Notes: generated by a model from the sequence alone, not told the origin. Positions 1 through 8,669 are shown, counted from the stretch's first letter. The stretch is 64,000 bases of DNA from CAWAYR01 sp050250875 (GCA_050250875.1 JBFWNV010000003.1:124001-188000); one strand, 5' to 3'. Made by a program: numbers and translations.

Positions 1-92
1 TCGGGCATCGCGACCTGCGCCCCGAGCGGCGCCAGGCTGCCGGCGAGCGCGGCCGTCAGCACCACGGCACCCAGTCGGCGGCGCCCGCTCAT
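1..92 (-). CDS. N-terminal end of a secreted protein (cut by window edge)
   Basis: Only the first 30 codons are in the window. They read as a signal peptide: a short n-region with three arginines (MSGRRR), a hydrophobic Val/Leu/Ala core and an Ala-rich c-region ending near LGAQ. The start codon overlaps the stop of the upstream zinc-ribbon gene in an ATGA arrangement (89-92), so it is almost certainly translated with the cytochrome c maturation genes. The mature part is outside the window and its function cannot be told. Confidence 0.7.
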   Translation of the reverse strand, partial: MSGRRRLGAVVLTAALAGSLAPLGAQVAMP

Positions 93-667
93 GACGGCGC
101 CGCCATCGCCGCGCCGCACCGTTTGCAGAAGCGGGCGTCGGCGTCGTTGGCGGTCTGACACGCCGCGCACACCGGGGCCGGCGGAGTCGCCGCGGCACCC
201 GGCGGCGGCCCGGCCGCGGGCGCGGTGCCGCGCGCGGCGAGGTCGCGCTCGATCGCCGTGCGGTAGCCGCTCGCGTCGAGCTGCTGCATGAGGCCGACCG
301 CCCGCAGGCGCAACCGCCCCCGCATCTCCTCGAAGTCGGGGGTCGCGGTCTTACGCATCGCGTGGTCGAACTCGAGTTCTTTGAGCGAGCGCAGCACCAG
401 GGCCTTCTCGCGTTCGAGCGCGGCCCGGGCGAGCCCTTCGGCCGGGGGCTCGTCGCTGGCGACCTCGGGTGCGACCAGCGGCCCCAGCACCTGGAACGCC
501 GCTAGCGCCACCAGGCTGGACGCCACCACGGTGAGGCTGAGCACGATCACGCTCGACAGCGTCTGGCCGGCCGACACCAGCACGACCGCCGTGGCGGCGA
601 GCATGCCGGCCAGCACGAACAACTGCCAGGGGCGGAGCCCGGGGTCAGTCGAGGTCGCGGAGCTCAT
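89..667 (-). CDS. CcmI-like two-TM protein with C-terminal zinc ribbon
   Basis: 192 aa. Two hydrophobic segments (about residues 15-37 and 40-62) form a membrane hairpin. They are followed by a helical stretch with the pattern EREK..VLRSLKELEFD (about 84-102), which resembles the N-terminal part of CcmI-type cytochrome c maturation factors. A Pro/Ala linker leads to a C-terminal zinc ribbon with two CxxC pairs (CAAC and CKRC). The start overlaps the end of the ccmF-ccmH fusion by 23 bp, and the stop overlaps the next gene, so it is cotranslated with the heme lyase. A role in apocytochrome handling is inferred from the neighbours. The zinc ribbon is not a feature of classical CcmI, so the exact role is open. 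Confidence 0.7.
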   Translation of the reverse strand: MSSATSTDPGLRPWQLFVLAGMLAATAVVLVSAGQTLSSVIVLSLTVVASSLVALAAFQVLGPLVAPEVASDEPPAEGLARAALEREKALVLRSLKELEFDHAMRKTATPDFEEMRGRLRLRAVGLMQQLDASGYRTAIERDLAARGTAPAAGPPPGAAATPPAPVCAACQTANDADARFCKRCGAAMAAPS

Positions 668-3113
668 CGTCGAGCTGCTGCTGGAGCCCGGGGTCGGCGC
701 CGGCGACGGCGGCCACCGGCGTCCGGTCGGCGGCGCGCTCGCGCGACCAGCGGCGCGCCACCATCCACAGCCCCACCGCGCTCAGGCCCGCCACCGTGTA
801 GGGCAGGAACCACAGCAGGCGATGGTAGCCCTCGTCGAGCGGCCGGGCCAGGATGTGCTGGCCGCCGGCGTCGCGGACGAAGGTCGCCAGCACCTCGTCG
901 CGCGACTTGCCCTCGGAGACCAGCTGGTGCACCTTGGCCAGCTGCTCCTCCTTGCCGTGACAGTTCATCATGCCGCACGAGCCGGCCGGCAGGTTGCAGC
1001 CGCCGCAGGTGCACATCACCTCGTCGGCCAGTTCGCGCTCCATCGCCGAGCGCTCGATCAGCTTGACCGTGGTCTGCGCGAACACGCTCGCCGGCGACAG
1101 CACGAGGCTGAGGAGCAGCAGCGTCGCCGTCGCCGCCTCGACGCCGACGCGGGTCGTGGCGAACGCGAAGACCCGCTCGGGCAGCAGCGCAATGCCGGTG
1201 CCGAAGGCCAGCAGGCCGAAGCCGATCCAGATCCAGTTGACCAGCTCGTTGACGTGGATCTCGACGCTGGCGGTCTGCTCGCCCAGTTCGAAACTGGCCA
1301 TCACGAGATAGAGGTCCTCGGCGAGCGAGCGCCAGATGGCCACCTCGGTGGTCGGCTCCTGCGGCCGCGAGCGGTAGAACCACTTCGCCGGATACATCTT
1401 GCCGAGTTCACGGCCGTCGGCGTCGAGCACGGTGACGTGCCCGGTGACCATCTGCTTCTGGGCGTCCTCGGTGGCGCGGATGGCGTCGAGACGCAGCACG
1501 TAGCGATCGACCTGCACCTGCTCGCCCGGCTTGAGCAGCGCCTGCTCGTCGCGCCCGAAGCCCTCGCCGGCGAAGCCGAGGAACATCAGGACGATGCCGG
1601 CGTGCACGATGTAGCCGCCGTAGCGGCGCTTGTTGCGGGCGACCAGGCCGATCATCGCGGTGAGGAGATCGGTGCCGGTGCTCTGCCGCCGCACCGCCGC
1701 GCCGCGCAGGAACTCCTGGGCGATCGTGCCCATCACGAACCCGGCGATGGCGAAGCACAACCCCGAACTCCACACCCGGATGCCGAGGGCCACGGCGGCG
1801 CCGCCGGCGGCCAGGCCGGCCACCGCCGGCCAGAGGAACTGCACACGCAGGGTGGACGGCGAGGAACTGCGCCACGCCAGCAGCGGCCCGATGCCGGTGA
1901 GCAGCAGCAGGATGAGGCCGACCGGCGTCATCCAGGTGTTGAAGAACGGCGGCCCGACGGTGAGCCGCTCGCCGGCGATCGCCTCCGACAGGGTCGGGAA
2001 CATCGTCGCGAACAGCACAAAGAGCGCCGAGAACAGCAGCACCCAGTTGTTGGCCAGGAACGCCGCTTCCTTCGACATCCACGAGTCGAGCTCGTTGCGG
2101 GCCTTGAGCAGCGGCAGCCGGTAGATCACCCAGCCGAAGCTGAAGATCAGCACCGCCGACATGAACACCGTGAACATCAGCGCCAGTTCACGGTCCTCGC
2201 CGAAGGCGTGGACGGACTGGACGATGCCCGAGCGGGTCATGAAGGTGCCGAACAGGGTCAGCAGGAACGTGGTGATGACCAGCGTCACGTTCCACGCCCG
2301 CAGCATGCCGCGCCGCTCCTGGACCATCACCGAGTGCAGGAACGCCGTGGCGGTGAACCACGGCAGCAGGCCGGCGTTCTCCACCGGATCCCAGCCCCAG
2401 AAGCCGCCCCAGCCCAGTTCCTCGTAGGCCCAGATCATCCCCAGCGTGAGGCCGAGCGACAGGCAGAACCACGAGATCATCGTCCAGCGGCGCACCGCCC
2501 GCAGCCACGAGTCGTCGAGGTGCCCGGTGACCAGCGCGGCGATGCAGAACGCGAACGGCACGGTGAGGCCGACGAACCCGAGGTACATGGTCGGCGGATG
2601 GATCGCCATGTAGAAGTTCTGCAGCAGCGGATTGAGCCCCTGCCCGGCGCCCGGCGTCTCGGTGACGAACGTCGAGAACGGGTTCTTGTGGACGATCATC
2701 AGGTACAGGAAGAACATCTGCACCACGCTGAGCGTGGCGACGACGTAGGGGATGAGCTCGCGGTGCCGATCGCGGTTGATGCGCACCGCCGCCGCGCCGA
2801 ACAGCGACAGCAGGAACACCCAGAACATCACCGAGCCGTCGAGACCGCCCCAGTAGGAGGCGATCTTGTAGGCCAGCGGCTGCGCCGACTCCGAGTAGCG
2901 CTGGACGTACTTGATGGTGTAGTCGCCGACGACGAAGGCGTGGACGATGACGCCCGAGGCCACGGTCATGACCGCGGCGACGAGGTAGAGCGCACCGACG
3001 CCCGAGGCGGTGAGGCGGGGATTGCGGCGGCGGGCGCCCACCACCGAGGCCGCCGCCGAATAGGCGGAGATCACGAAGGCGAGCAGGAGCAGGAACGCGC
3101 CGAGGTTGGCCAT
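645..3113 (-). CDS. ccmF: CcmF-CcmH fusion, cytochrome c heme lyase
   Basis: 822 aa. Residues 1-650 are a polytopic CcmF/NrfE-type heme lyase with the tryptophan-rich WWD signature (WGGFWGWDP, about 235-243) and conserved histidines such as H172 in HPP. CcmF attaches heme from holo-CcmE to the CxxCH of apocytochromes on the periplasmic side. After a hydrophobic segment ending in a signal-like ASVFAQ (about 680), residues 690-790 look like a CcmH domain, with one more transmembrane helix near 768-787. The Cys region is unusual: cysteines at 701, 703, 706, 713 and 718 rather than the single CxxC of classical CcmH. A good ribosome binding site (GAAGGA) precedes the ATG. The c-type cytochromes and the CxxCH protein in this window are plausible clients. 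Confidence 0.9.
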   Translation of the reverse strand: MANLGAFLLLLAFVISAYSAAASVVGARRRNPRLTASGVGALYLVAAVMTVASGVIVHAFVVGDYTIKYVQRYSESAQPLAYKIASYWGGLDGSVMFWVFLLSLFGAAAVRINRDRHRELIPYVVATLSVVQMFFLYLMIVHKNPFSTFVTETPGAGQGLNPLLQNFYMAIHPPTMYLGFVGLTVPFAFCIAALVTGHLDDSWLRAVRRWTMISWFCLSLGLTLGMIWAYEELGWGGFWGWDPVENAGLLPWFTATAFLHSVMVQERRGMLRAWNVTLVITTFLLTLFGTFMTRSGIVQSVHAFGEDRELALMFTVFMSAVLIFSFGWVIYRLPLLKARNELDSWMSKEAAFLANNWVLLFSALFVLFATMFPTLSEAIAGERLTVGPPFFNTWMTPVGLILLLLTGIGPLLAWRSSSPSTLRVQFLWPAVAGLAAGGAAVALGIRVWSSGLCFAIAGFVMGTIAQEFLRGAAVRRQSTGTDLLTAMIGLVARNKRRYGGYIVHAGIVLMFLGFAGEGFGRDEQALLKPGEQVQVDRYVLRLDAIRATEDAQKQMVTGHVTVLDADGRELGKMYPAKWFYRSRPQEPTTEVAIWRSLAEDLYLVMASFELGEQTASVEIHVNELVNWIWIGFGLLAFGTGIALLPERVFAFATTRVGVEAATATLLLLSLVLSPASVFAQTTVKLIERSAMERELADEVMCTCGGCNLPAGSCGMMNCHGKEEQLAKVHQLVSEGKSRDEVLATFVRDAGGQHILARPLDEGYHRLLWFLPYTVAGLSAVGLWMVARRWSRERAADRTPVAAVAGADPGLQQQLDDELRDLD

Positions 3114-3210
3114 CGAGATCCTTCTGCCGGCGCCCGCCCGAGGGGCGGGCCAGGCAATGCTGTCAGACGAGGCGGAGCCGCACGCTCTGGCTCCCGAGGC
3201 GGAGCCTCGC
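3114..3210 (-). repeat. ccmE-ccmF intergenic region with short palindromes
   Basis: The 97-bp gap holds two copies of a GGCTCCGCC-type element, one inside the palindrome GAGGC-TCC-GCCTC, and a GC hairpin CCCGCCC-GAG-GGGCGGG near the ccmF ribosome binding site. These could modulate read-through from ccmE into ccmF. No promoter is obvious. Confidence 0.35.
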
Positions 3211-3657
3211 CTAGTTCGTGCCGGGGGGCGTGCCGGCGGTGGCCGCGGCCGCCCCGGCGGCGCCGACCTTGGCCTCGTACTTCGACGGGCACTTGGCCAT
3301 CACGCCGTTGGGATGCACCTGGAAGCCGTCGGGACCGAGCACGCCCTTCAGCACCACCTCGGCGTCGTCCTTGAACGTGTCGGGGACGATGCCGGTGTAG
3401 CTGGCCTGCACGACGTGGCCCTGGCTCTGCACCTCGAAGCGGTACTCGAGGGAGTTGCGCTTCTTGAAGATCGACTGAGGCTTGACGAAGCCGTGGAGCT
3501 GGAGCGGCTTGCCATACCACTGGGCCGGTGCGCCCATCACCTCGTCGACGTGCTTGTAGTACTCCGTACTCTCCGACATCGTCGAGTAGAGGAGGCCGCC
3601 GAACGACAGCGCCAGCACCAGGCTCGTGAGGCCGACCTTGAGGGCTTTGTGCTTCAT
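3211..3657 (-). CDS. ccmE: Heme chaperone CcmE, CxxxY type
   Basis: 148 aa. An N-terminal transmembrane anchor (about 8-26) is followed by an OB-fold periplasmic domain. CcmE carries heme covalently from CcmC to CcmF. The classical heme-binding HxxxY is replaced here by CxxxY (C123-P-S-K-Y127), the variant known from some Desulfovibrio and archaeal systems. The C-terminal tail is a short Ala/Gly stretch. A longer in-frame start upstream is unlikely because MKHKAL begins exactly where CcmE homologues begin, with a basic n-region before the anchor. It lies 97 bp upstream of ccmF on the same strand. CcmA, B and C are not adjacent and would have to lie elsewhere. Confidence 0.88.
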   Translation of the reverse strand: MKHKALKVGLTSLVLALSFGGLLYSTMSESTEYYKHVDEVMGAPAQWYGKPLQLHGFVKPQSIFKKRNSLEYRFEVQSQGHVVQASYTGIVPDTFKDDAEVVLKGVLGPDGFQVHPNGVMAKCPSKYEAKVGAAGAAAATAGTPPGTN

Positions 3658-3831
3658 GGTCAATGACTTCCGGAGACAACGCGGCGCGCCGCCGCCCGTT
3701 GACAGGATATGCCGCCCCATCGGCGGGGTCAACCGAAAGTGGGCCAGGTCTGCCCGGCTGCCGGGTCCAGGCACGGTCGGTACCCGCTCCTCGGCCACCC
3801 GGCCCCGCCGCCCAGGCGACGGCGCCGGGCG

Positions 3832-4407
3832 CTATCCCTGGTAGGGCCGGAGCAGGTCGTGGACGACGGCGACCGGCAGGCCGACGACGTTGGGATACGA
3901 CCCGTCGATCCGCGTGATGAACCGGGCGGCGCGCCCCTGGATGCCGTAGGCGCCGGCCTTGTCCGCGGGCTCGCCCGAGGCGACGTAGGCGGCGATCTCG
4001 GCCTCGCTCAGCGTCGCCATCCAGACCCGCGTCTCCGCCACGGCGCTGTTGCGGCCGCCCGGGGCCACCACCGCGACGCCGGTCAGCACGTCGTGGGCGC
4101 GGCCCTGGAGCCTGCGCAACATCGCGGCCGCCTCGCCGTCGTCGGCCGGCTTGCCCATGATGTCGCCGTCGGCAACCACCGTCGTATCGGCGCCGAGCAC
4201 CACTGCGCCGGGGTGGTGAGCCGCCACCGCGGCGGCTTTCTCTTCCGCCAGGCGCCGAACGTAGGCGGCCGGCGGCTCCCGCGGGCGGGGCGTCTCGTCG
4301 ACGGCGGCGTGGGCGACGGTGAAGACGAAGCCGGCGAGGCGCAGTAGTTCGGCGCGGCGCGGCGACGCCGAGGCGAGCACGAGCGGCAGCGCTGGCACGG
4401 CGGGCAT
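3832..4407 (-). CDS. maf: Maf-type nucleoside triphosphate pyrophosphatase
   Basis: 191 aa, the usual length of the family. Maf proteins hydrolyse modified or canonical NTPs (dTTP, UTP and methylated forms) to the monophosphate, a house-cleaning role in the cytoplasm. The N-terminal signature LASASPRRAELL (about 10-21) and later blocks GADTTVV and SEPADKAGAYGIQG are clear. The start at MPAVP places this signature at the expected distance; the open frame extends 79 codons further upstream without family similarity. It is transcribed away from the DUF721 gene and lies 174 bp upstream of ccmE on the same strand. Confidence 0.9.
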   Translation of the reverse strand: MPAVPALPLVLASASPRRAELLRLAGFVFTVAHAAVDETPRPREPPAAYVRRLAEEKAAAVAAHHPGAVVLGADTTVVADGDIMGKPADDGEAAAMLRRLQGRAHDVLTGVAVVAPGGRNSAVAETRVWMATLSEAEIAAYVASGEPADKAGAYGIQGRAARFITRIDGSYPNVVGLPVAVVHDLLRPYQG

Positions 4408-4473
4408 TACATCATGGCCGGTGCGCTCGCGGGCTGGCGGTTCGCGGCGTGGAACCGCCCTGACGGCGAGTGA

Positions 4474-4479
4474 TATGGT
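4474..4479 (+). promoter_or_regulatory. -10 element (TATGGT) for a leaderless start at 4486
   Basis: The hexamer ends 6 nt before the ATG, so transcription would begin at or next to the start codon. No Shine-Dalgarno spacing fits. Confidence 0.4.
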
Positions 4480-4485
4480 TAGAGG

Positions 4486-4803
4486 ATGTTCCGTGCACCG
4501 GACCTGCTCTCGGAGGCGCTGGCGCCGGCGATTCGCCAGGCGCCGCTGACCCCCGAGAAGGTCGAGTTCGCGTGGCGCGCCGCCGGCGGTCCGGCCATCG
4601 CCCGGGCGACCCGCGTCACGCTCGACGATCGGCGGGTGCTGCACGTCACCGGCGACGACCCGCAGTGGATCGACGCCGTCCGCGCCATGGCGCCGCGCCT
4701 GCTCCGGCAGCTCGAGCCGTGGCTCGGCGCCGGCACCGTCGTCGCCATCGACGTCACCGGCGGCACACCGCCGGCGGGCCGCCGCCGCCCGCGCCGTTCC
4801 TGA
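4486..4803 (+). CDS. DUF721 (DciA-like) protein
   Basis: 105 aa. It matches the DUF721 family in length and pattern: an N-terminal helix (LLSEALAPAI), a W-x-x-A-x-G-P-x-I-A block (WRAAGGPAIA, about 30-39), then ASSLVVEV-like strands (RVLHVTGDDPQW). Family members include DciA, which loads or regulates the replicative helicase in bacteria lacking DnaC. The C-terminus is a short basic tail. It is followed after 24 bp by thiolase on the same strand, probably with no functional link. Helicase loading in this organism is inference from the family. Confidence 0.7.
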   Translation: MFRAPDLLSEALAPAIRQAPLTPEKVEFAWRAAGGPAIARATRVTLDDRRVLHVTGDDPQWIDAVRAMAPRLLRQLEPWLGAGTVVAIDVTGGTPPAGRRRPRRS

Positions 4804-4827
4804 ACCCCGACGCGAAAGCCCACCACC

Positions 4828-6009
4828 ATGTCAGAAGCCGTCATCGTCAGTGCCGTCCGCCTCCCCACCGGCAAGTTCCTCGGCACGCTCAAGGATCACG
4901 CCGCGCCCGCGCTCGGTGCGCTGGTGGTGCGCGAAGCGGTGCGCCGGGCCGGCATCGACCCGGCCGCGGTGGACGAGTGCATCATGGGCAACGTCGTCTC
5001 GGCGGGCGCCGGCCAGGCGCCGGCGCGGCAGGCCGCGCTCAACGGCGGACTCGGCCACCACGTCGCCGCGCTCACCATCAACAAGGTGTGCGGCTCGGGC
5101 CTGAAGGCGGTGATGCTCGCTCATCAGGGCATCCAGACCGGCGACATCGAGATCGCCGTGGCCGGCGGCATGGAGTCGATGAGCAACGCGCCCTACCTGC
5201 TGGCCAAGGTGCGCGAGGGGCTGCGCATGGGCCACGCGCAGATGGTCGACGCGATGATTCACGACGGCCTGTGGTGCCCGTTCGAGAACTGGCACATGGG
5301 CAACGCCGGCGAGACCGTCGCCGACCGCTACAAGGTGACGCGCGACGAGCAGGACGCCTTCGCCGCGGCGAGCCACCAGAAGGCCGCCGCCGCCCACGCC
5401 GCCGGCAAGTTCGCCGCCGAGCTGCTGCCGGTGCCGATTCCCCAGAGGAAGGGCGACCCGGTGCTCTTCGCCCACGACGAGTCGGTGCGCGCCGACACGA
5501 CGGCCGACGTCCTGCGCGGCCTGAAGCCGGCGTTCAGGAAGGACGGCAGCGTCACCGCCGGCAACGCCCCGCCGGTGAACGACGGCGCGGCGGCACTGGT
5601 GGTGATGTCGGCGGCCCGCGCCGCGGCGCTCGGCCTGACGCCGATGGCCCGCATCGTCGCCCAGGCGACCAGCGGGCTCGAGCCGAAGCTGCTGCTGATG
5701 ACGCCGGTCGAGGCATCGCGGAAGGTGGCGAAGAAGGCCGGCTGGAACCTGCAGGACGTCGATCTCTTCGAGCTGAACGAGGCCTTCGCGGTGCAGGCGG
5801 TCGCCGTCATCCGCGAACTGGGCATCGACCCGGCCAGGGTCAACGTCCACGGCGGCGCGGTGGCCCTCGGGCACGCCATCGGCGCCTCGGGCGCGCGGGT
5901 GCTGACCACGCTGCTCTACGCGCTGAGGGATCGCGGCGGCAAGCGCGGCGTCGCCACGCTGTGCCTCGGCGGCGGCAACGGCGTCGCCCTCGCGGTCGAA
6001 CTCATCTAG
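4828..6009 (+). CDS. Acetyl-CoA C-acetyltransferase (thiolase)
   Basis: 393 aa, typical of the biosynthetic or degradative thiolase family. It condenses two acetyl-CoA to acetoacetyl-CoA or cleaves 3-ketoacyl-CoA. The nucleophilic cysteine is C88 (NKVCGSGLKA), the catalytic histidine is H349 (ALGHAIGASG) and the second cysteine is C379 in the C-terminal CLGGGNG motif. All catalytic residues are present. There is no beta-oxidation or PHB partner next to it, so whether it works in fatty acid, butyrate or isoleucine metabolism is open. It converges on the PLP-enzyme gene across the heptamer-repeat region. Confidence 0.93.
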   Translation: MSEAVIVSAVRLPTGKFLGTLKDHAAPALGALVVREAVRRAGIDPAAVDECIMGNVVSAGAGQAPARQAALNGGLGHHVAALTINKVCGSGLKAVMLAHQGIQTGDIEIAVAGGMESMSNAPYLLAKVREGLRMGHAQMVDAMIHDGLWCPFENWHMGNAGETVADRYKVTRDEQDAFAAASHQKAAAAHAAGKFAAELLPVPIPQRKGDPVLFAHDESVRADTTADVLRGLKPAFRKDGSVTAGNAPPVNDGAAALVVMSAARAAALGLTPMARIVAQATSGLEPKLLLMTPVEASRKVAKKAGWNLQDVDLFELNEAFAVQAVAVIRELGIDPARVNVHGGAVALGHAIGASGARVLTTLLYALRDRGGKRGVATLCLGGGNGVALAVELI

Positions 6010-6010
6010 G

Positions 6011-6115
6011 CGGGACTCGGGTCCCGGGGCTCGGGTCCCGGGACCGCACGATGCTTCCCGCCCTTCCGGATCCCGCCGAACCTCCCGAGACCCGAGGCCC
6101 TAGCCCCGAGCCCCG
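6011..6115. repeat. Heptamer-type repeat pair between convergent genes
   Basis: Two tracts, 6011-6044 (CTCGGGTCCCGGGGCTCGGG type) and 6083-6115 (CCCGAGACCCGAGG type), lie in opposite orientation, separated by about 38 bp. They can fold into a long imperfect hairpin between the thiolase and PLP-enzyme stops. A bidirectional transcription end is plausible. The same heptamer family recurs at five other places in the window. Confidence 0.6.
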
Positions 6116-7461
6116 GCTGTCGTGGTCATGTAGCGCGACGCGTTCCCGGCGACGTGCGTCACCGCCTCGAGCAGGCGGTCGACCTCCTCCGGCATGTTGT
6201 AGACGTGCGTCGCGGCGCGGACGCCGTTCAGGTTGCCGGTGGACATGGTGCGGATCCAGACGCGGTTGAAGTCGTAGATGCCCTTGACGACGTTCTCCAT
6301 CGGGATGTCGCGCACCGAGAACAGCGTGAGGCCGGCGGCGAACTGCGGATCCTCGGAGGTCCACATCTTGACGCCGGAGATCGTCTTCAAGCCGGCGCGC
6401 AGCTTGGTGCTGAGCTGCCGGACGCGCGCTTCGACGTTCTTCTTGCCGATCGCCTCGTGGAAATCCATGGCCTCGGCCATCACCATGAAGCCGGGCACGT
6501 TGCGCTGCCCGCCCAGCTCGTACTTGCGGGCGCCGTAGCTGTTCGACTTCGGGTCGTTGGCGGCCTTCTGGTCGGCGTAGCCCATCAGCGGCCAGATCCG
6601 GTCCTGGACATCACGCTTGACGTAGCACACGCCGCTGCCGGTGCCGGCGAGCAGCCACTTCTGCCCCGCCGCGGCGTAGTGGTCGATGCCGGTCGCCTTC
6701 AGGTCGAGGTCGAGCATGCCGAGCGGATGGGCGCCGTCCACCGAGATCAACGCGCCCTTGCTGTGCGCCAGGTCCGACAGCTGCTTGATCGGCGTGATGA
6801 GGCCGGTGACGTAGGTCATGTGGCTGACCATGATCAGCCGCGTCTTCGCCGTCATCGCCCGCTCGTAGATCCTGACGATCTGATCGACGCTCTCGGGCGG
6901 CGACGGCACCTCGATCTTCACCAGCTTCACGCCGTAGCGGGCCTCGACCTGCAGCAGCGGCTGGATGCCGCCGCCGTGTTCGTGCGTGCAGTAGACCACC
7001 TCGTCGCCGGCCTTCCAGTCGAGGCCGCGGATGAACATGTTCATCCCTTCGCTGGTGCTGCGGGTGAGCGCGATCTCGTCGGCCGTGGCGCCGACGAAGT
7101 CGGCCATCCGCTTGCGCACCGCGTCGCGCCCTTCGTTCCAGTAGTTGTTGGTCGGGTCCTCGGCCAGCAGGTCGTTGTAGCGCCTGAAGGCGTCGACGAC
7201 GACCCGCGGCGTCGGGCCGTAGGTGCCGTTGTTCATGAAGGTCAGGCCGTCGACGACGTTGAACTGGCCACGCACCTTCCACCAGTAGGCCTCGTCGAGC
7301 GGCCCGGCCGGCTTGAGCGTCGACAGCGGCGTGGCCAGCGGCGGCGCCTTGGGCGGCTGCGCGGCCAGGGGCGCGCCGAAGAGGCCCGTTCCGAGGCCGC
7401 CGAGGGCGGCCGCCGAGCCGCCGAGGAACCTGCGCCGCGACACCTGCATCGAGCCGGCCAT
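6100..7461 (-). CDS. Exported class V aminotransferase-fold PLP enzyme
   Basis: 453 aa. An N-terminal twin-arginine signal (SRRRFLGGSAAAL, residues 8-20) is followed by an isopenicillin-N-epimerase/cysteine-desulfurase-like fold. The PLP-binding lysine is K268 (AAGQKWLLAG) and the cofactor aspartate is in SVDGAHPLG (D242). The histidine that stacks on PLP is in CTHEHGGG. The Tat signal fits a protein exported after cofactor loading. Substrate unknown; relatives are annotated as epimerases, desulfurases or kynureninase-like enzymes. A strong AGGAGG ribosome binding site precedes the ATG. An internal start at MQVSRRRF is a close alternative. Confidence 0.85.
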   Translation of the reverse strand: MAGSMQVSRRRFLGGSAAALGGLGTGLFGAPLAAQPPKAPPLATPLSTLKPAGPLDEAYWWKVRGQFNVVDGLTFMNNGTYGPTPRVVVDAFRRYNDLLAEDPTNNYWNEGRDAVRKRMADFVGATADEIALTRSTSEGMNMFIRGLDWKAGDEVVYCTHEHGGGIQPLLQVEARYGVKLVKIEVPSPPESVDQIVRIYERAMTAKTRLIMVSHMTYVTGLITPIKQLSDLAHSKGALISVDGAHPLGMLDLDLKATGIDHYAAAGQKWLLAGTGSGVCYVKRDVQDRIWPLMGYADQKAANDPKSNSYGARKYELGGQRNVPGFMVMAEAMDFHEAIGKKNVEARVRQLSTKLRAGLKTISGVKMWTSEDPQFAAGLTLFSVRDIPMENVVKGIYDFNRVWIRTMSTGNLNGVRAATHVYNMPEEVDRLLEAVTHVAGNASRYMTTTAGARG

Positions 7462-7577
7462 GTGCCCTCCTGGGAAATCCCACGCCGGCGCGCGGCGCCG
7501 GGCGTCGGGCGATTATCGCTCCCGGACGGTCCATGTCAACGCCAAATGAGCGCGCGGCCGCGGCGCGGGGCGTGGTG

Positions 7578-7583
7578 TAGGAT
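7578..7583 (+). promoter_or_regulatory. -10 element (TAGGAT) for a leaderless start at 7590
   Basis: TAGGAT is followed by 6 nt and then the ATG, the geometry of a leaderless transcript. The 128-bp gap back to the PLP-enzyme start otherwise shows only GC-rich sequence and the ribosome binding site of that gene. Confidence 0.4.
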
Positions 7584-7589
7584 GCCGCC

Positions 7590-8669
7590 ATGTCGAACCC
7601 GCTGATGCGCGCCCTCGCCGTCGTCGTGGCGCTGGCGACCCCGCAGGCCGCGGCCGCCCAGGCGCCGTTCCCGGCGCCGGTCGAAGCCGACTTCGTCGCC
7701 CGCGACGTCACCTTCGCCAGCAGCGAGCGGCTGGCCGAGGTGCACCTGCACTACCGCACCGTCGGCACGCCACGGAAGGATGCCGACGGCGTCGTCCGCA
7801 ACGCCGTGCTGATCCTGCACGGCACCGGCGGGTCGGGCGCCGGCTTCCTGAGTCCGAGCTCCGGCGGGCGGCTGTTCGGACAGGGGCAGCTGCTCGACGC
7901 CGAGCGCTACTACATCATCCTGCCCGACAACGTCGGCCACGGCGGTTCGAGCAAGCCGAGCGACGGCCTGCGCATGAAGTTCCCCGCCTATCGCTACACC
8001 GACATGGTGCGGCTGCAGCACCGGCTCGTCACCGAGGGGCTGGGCCTCACCCACCTGCGGCTGGTGATGGGCACCTCGATGGGTGCGATGCACAGCTGGA
8101 TGTGGGGCTACATGTTCCCGGCGTTCGCCGACGGCCTGGTGCCGCTGGCCAGCAACCCCGTCGAGATCGCCGGCCGCAACCGGATGTGGCGCAAGGCCCT
8201 GGTCGACGCCATCGTCACCGACCCGACCTGGAAGGGCGGCGACTACAGCGAGCCGCCGCGCGGCATGGCCAGCGCGCTCGGGTTCCTGCTCATCGCCACC
8301 AGCACGCCCAGGCTGTGGCAGAAGCAGTGGCCCACCGCCGCGGCGGTGGACGCGTGGCTGGCCGACCAGATCGCCACCCGGATGAAGACCACCGACGCCA
8401 ACGACACCATCTACCACTTCCGCGCCTCGGAGGACTACGACCCGTCGCCGCACCTCGAGAAGATCACGGCGCCGCTGCTGGCGATCAACTCGGCCGACGA
8501 CTTCGTCAACCCGCCGGAACTGCCGATGATGGAGGCGCTCATCCGCCGCGTGACGCGTGGCCGCTTCGTACTGCTGCCGGCCACCGACGAGACGCGCGGC
8601 CATGGCACCCACAGCCTGCCGGCGGTGTGGGGGGCGCACCTGGCGGCGTTCCTGCAGGCGCTGCCCTGA
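7590..8669 (+). CDS. Secreted alpha/beta hydrolase, homoserine acetyltransferase-like
   Basis: 359 aa. A signal peptide (about 1-23, ending AAAAQ) precedes an alpha/beta hydrolase domain. The nucleophile elbow is GTSMGAMHSW (S163), with a candidate acid at D303/D304 (NSADDFVNPP) and a histidine at H338 or H341 (RGHGTHSLP). An oxyanion-type LHGTGGSG segment lies near 76-83. The overall order resembles MetX-type acyltransferases, but export argues against a homoserine acetyltransferase in methionine synthesis, so a periplasmic esterase or acyl hydrolase is more likely. The metal-binding protein gene follows after 28 bp. Confidence 0.82.
   Translation: MSNPLMRALAVVVALATPQAAAAQAPFPAPVEADFVARDVTFASSERLAEVHLHYRTVGTPRKDADGVVRNAVLILHGTGGSGAGFLSPSSGGRLFGQGQLLDAERYYIILPDNVGHGGSSKPSDGLRMKFPAYRYTDMVRLQHRLVTEGLGLTHLRLVMGTSMGAMHSWMWGYMFPAFADGLVPLASNPVEIAGRNRMWRKALVDAIVTDPTWKGGDYSEPPRGMASALGFLLIATSTPRLWQKQWPTAAAVDAWLADQIATRMKTTDANDTIYHFRASEDYDPSPHLEKITAPLLAINSADDFVNPPELPMMEALIRRVTRGRFVLLPATDETRGHGTHSLPAVWGAHLAAFLQALP

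Noticed and set aside
288..3374. A 1028-codon plus-strand frame opposite ccmF
   Set aside because: Composition rich in Arg, His, Gln and Ala and no domain; the minus strand carries a clear CcmF-CcmH.
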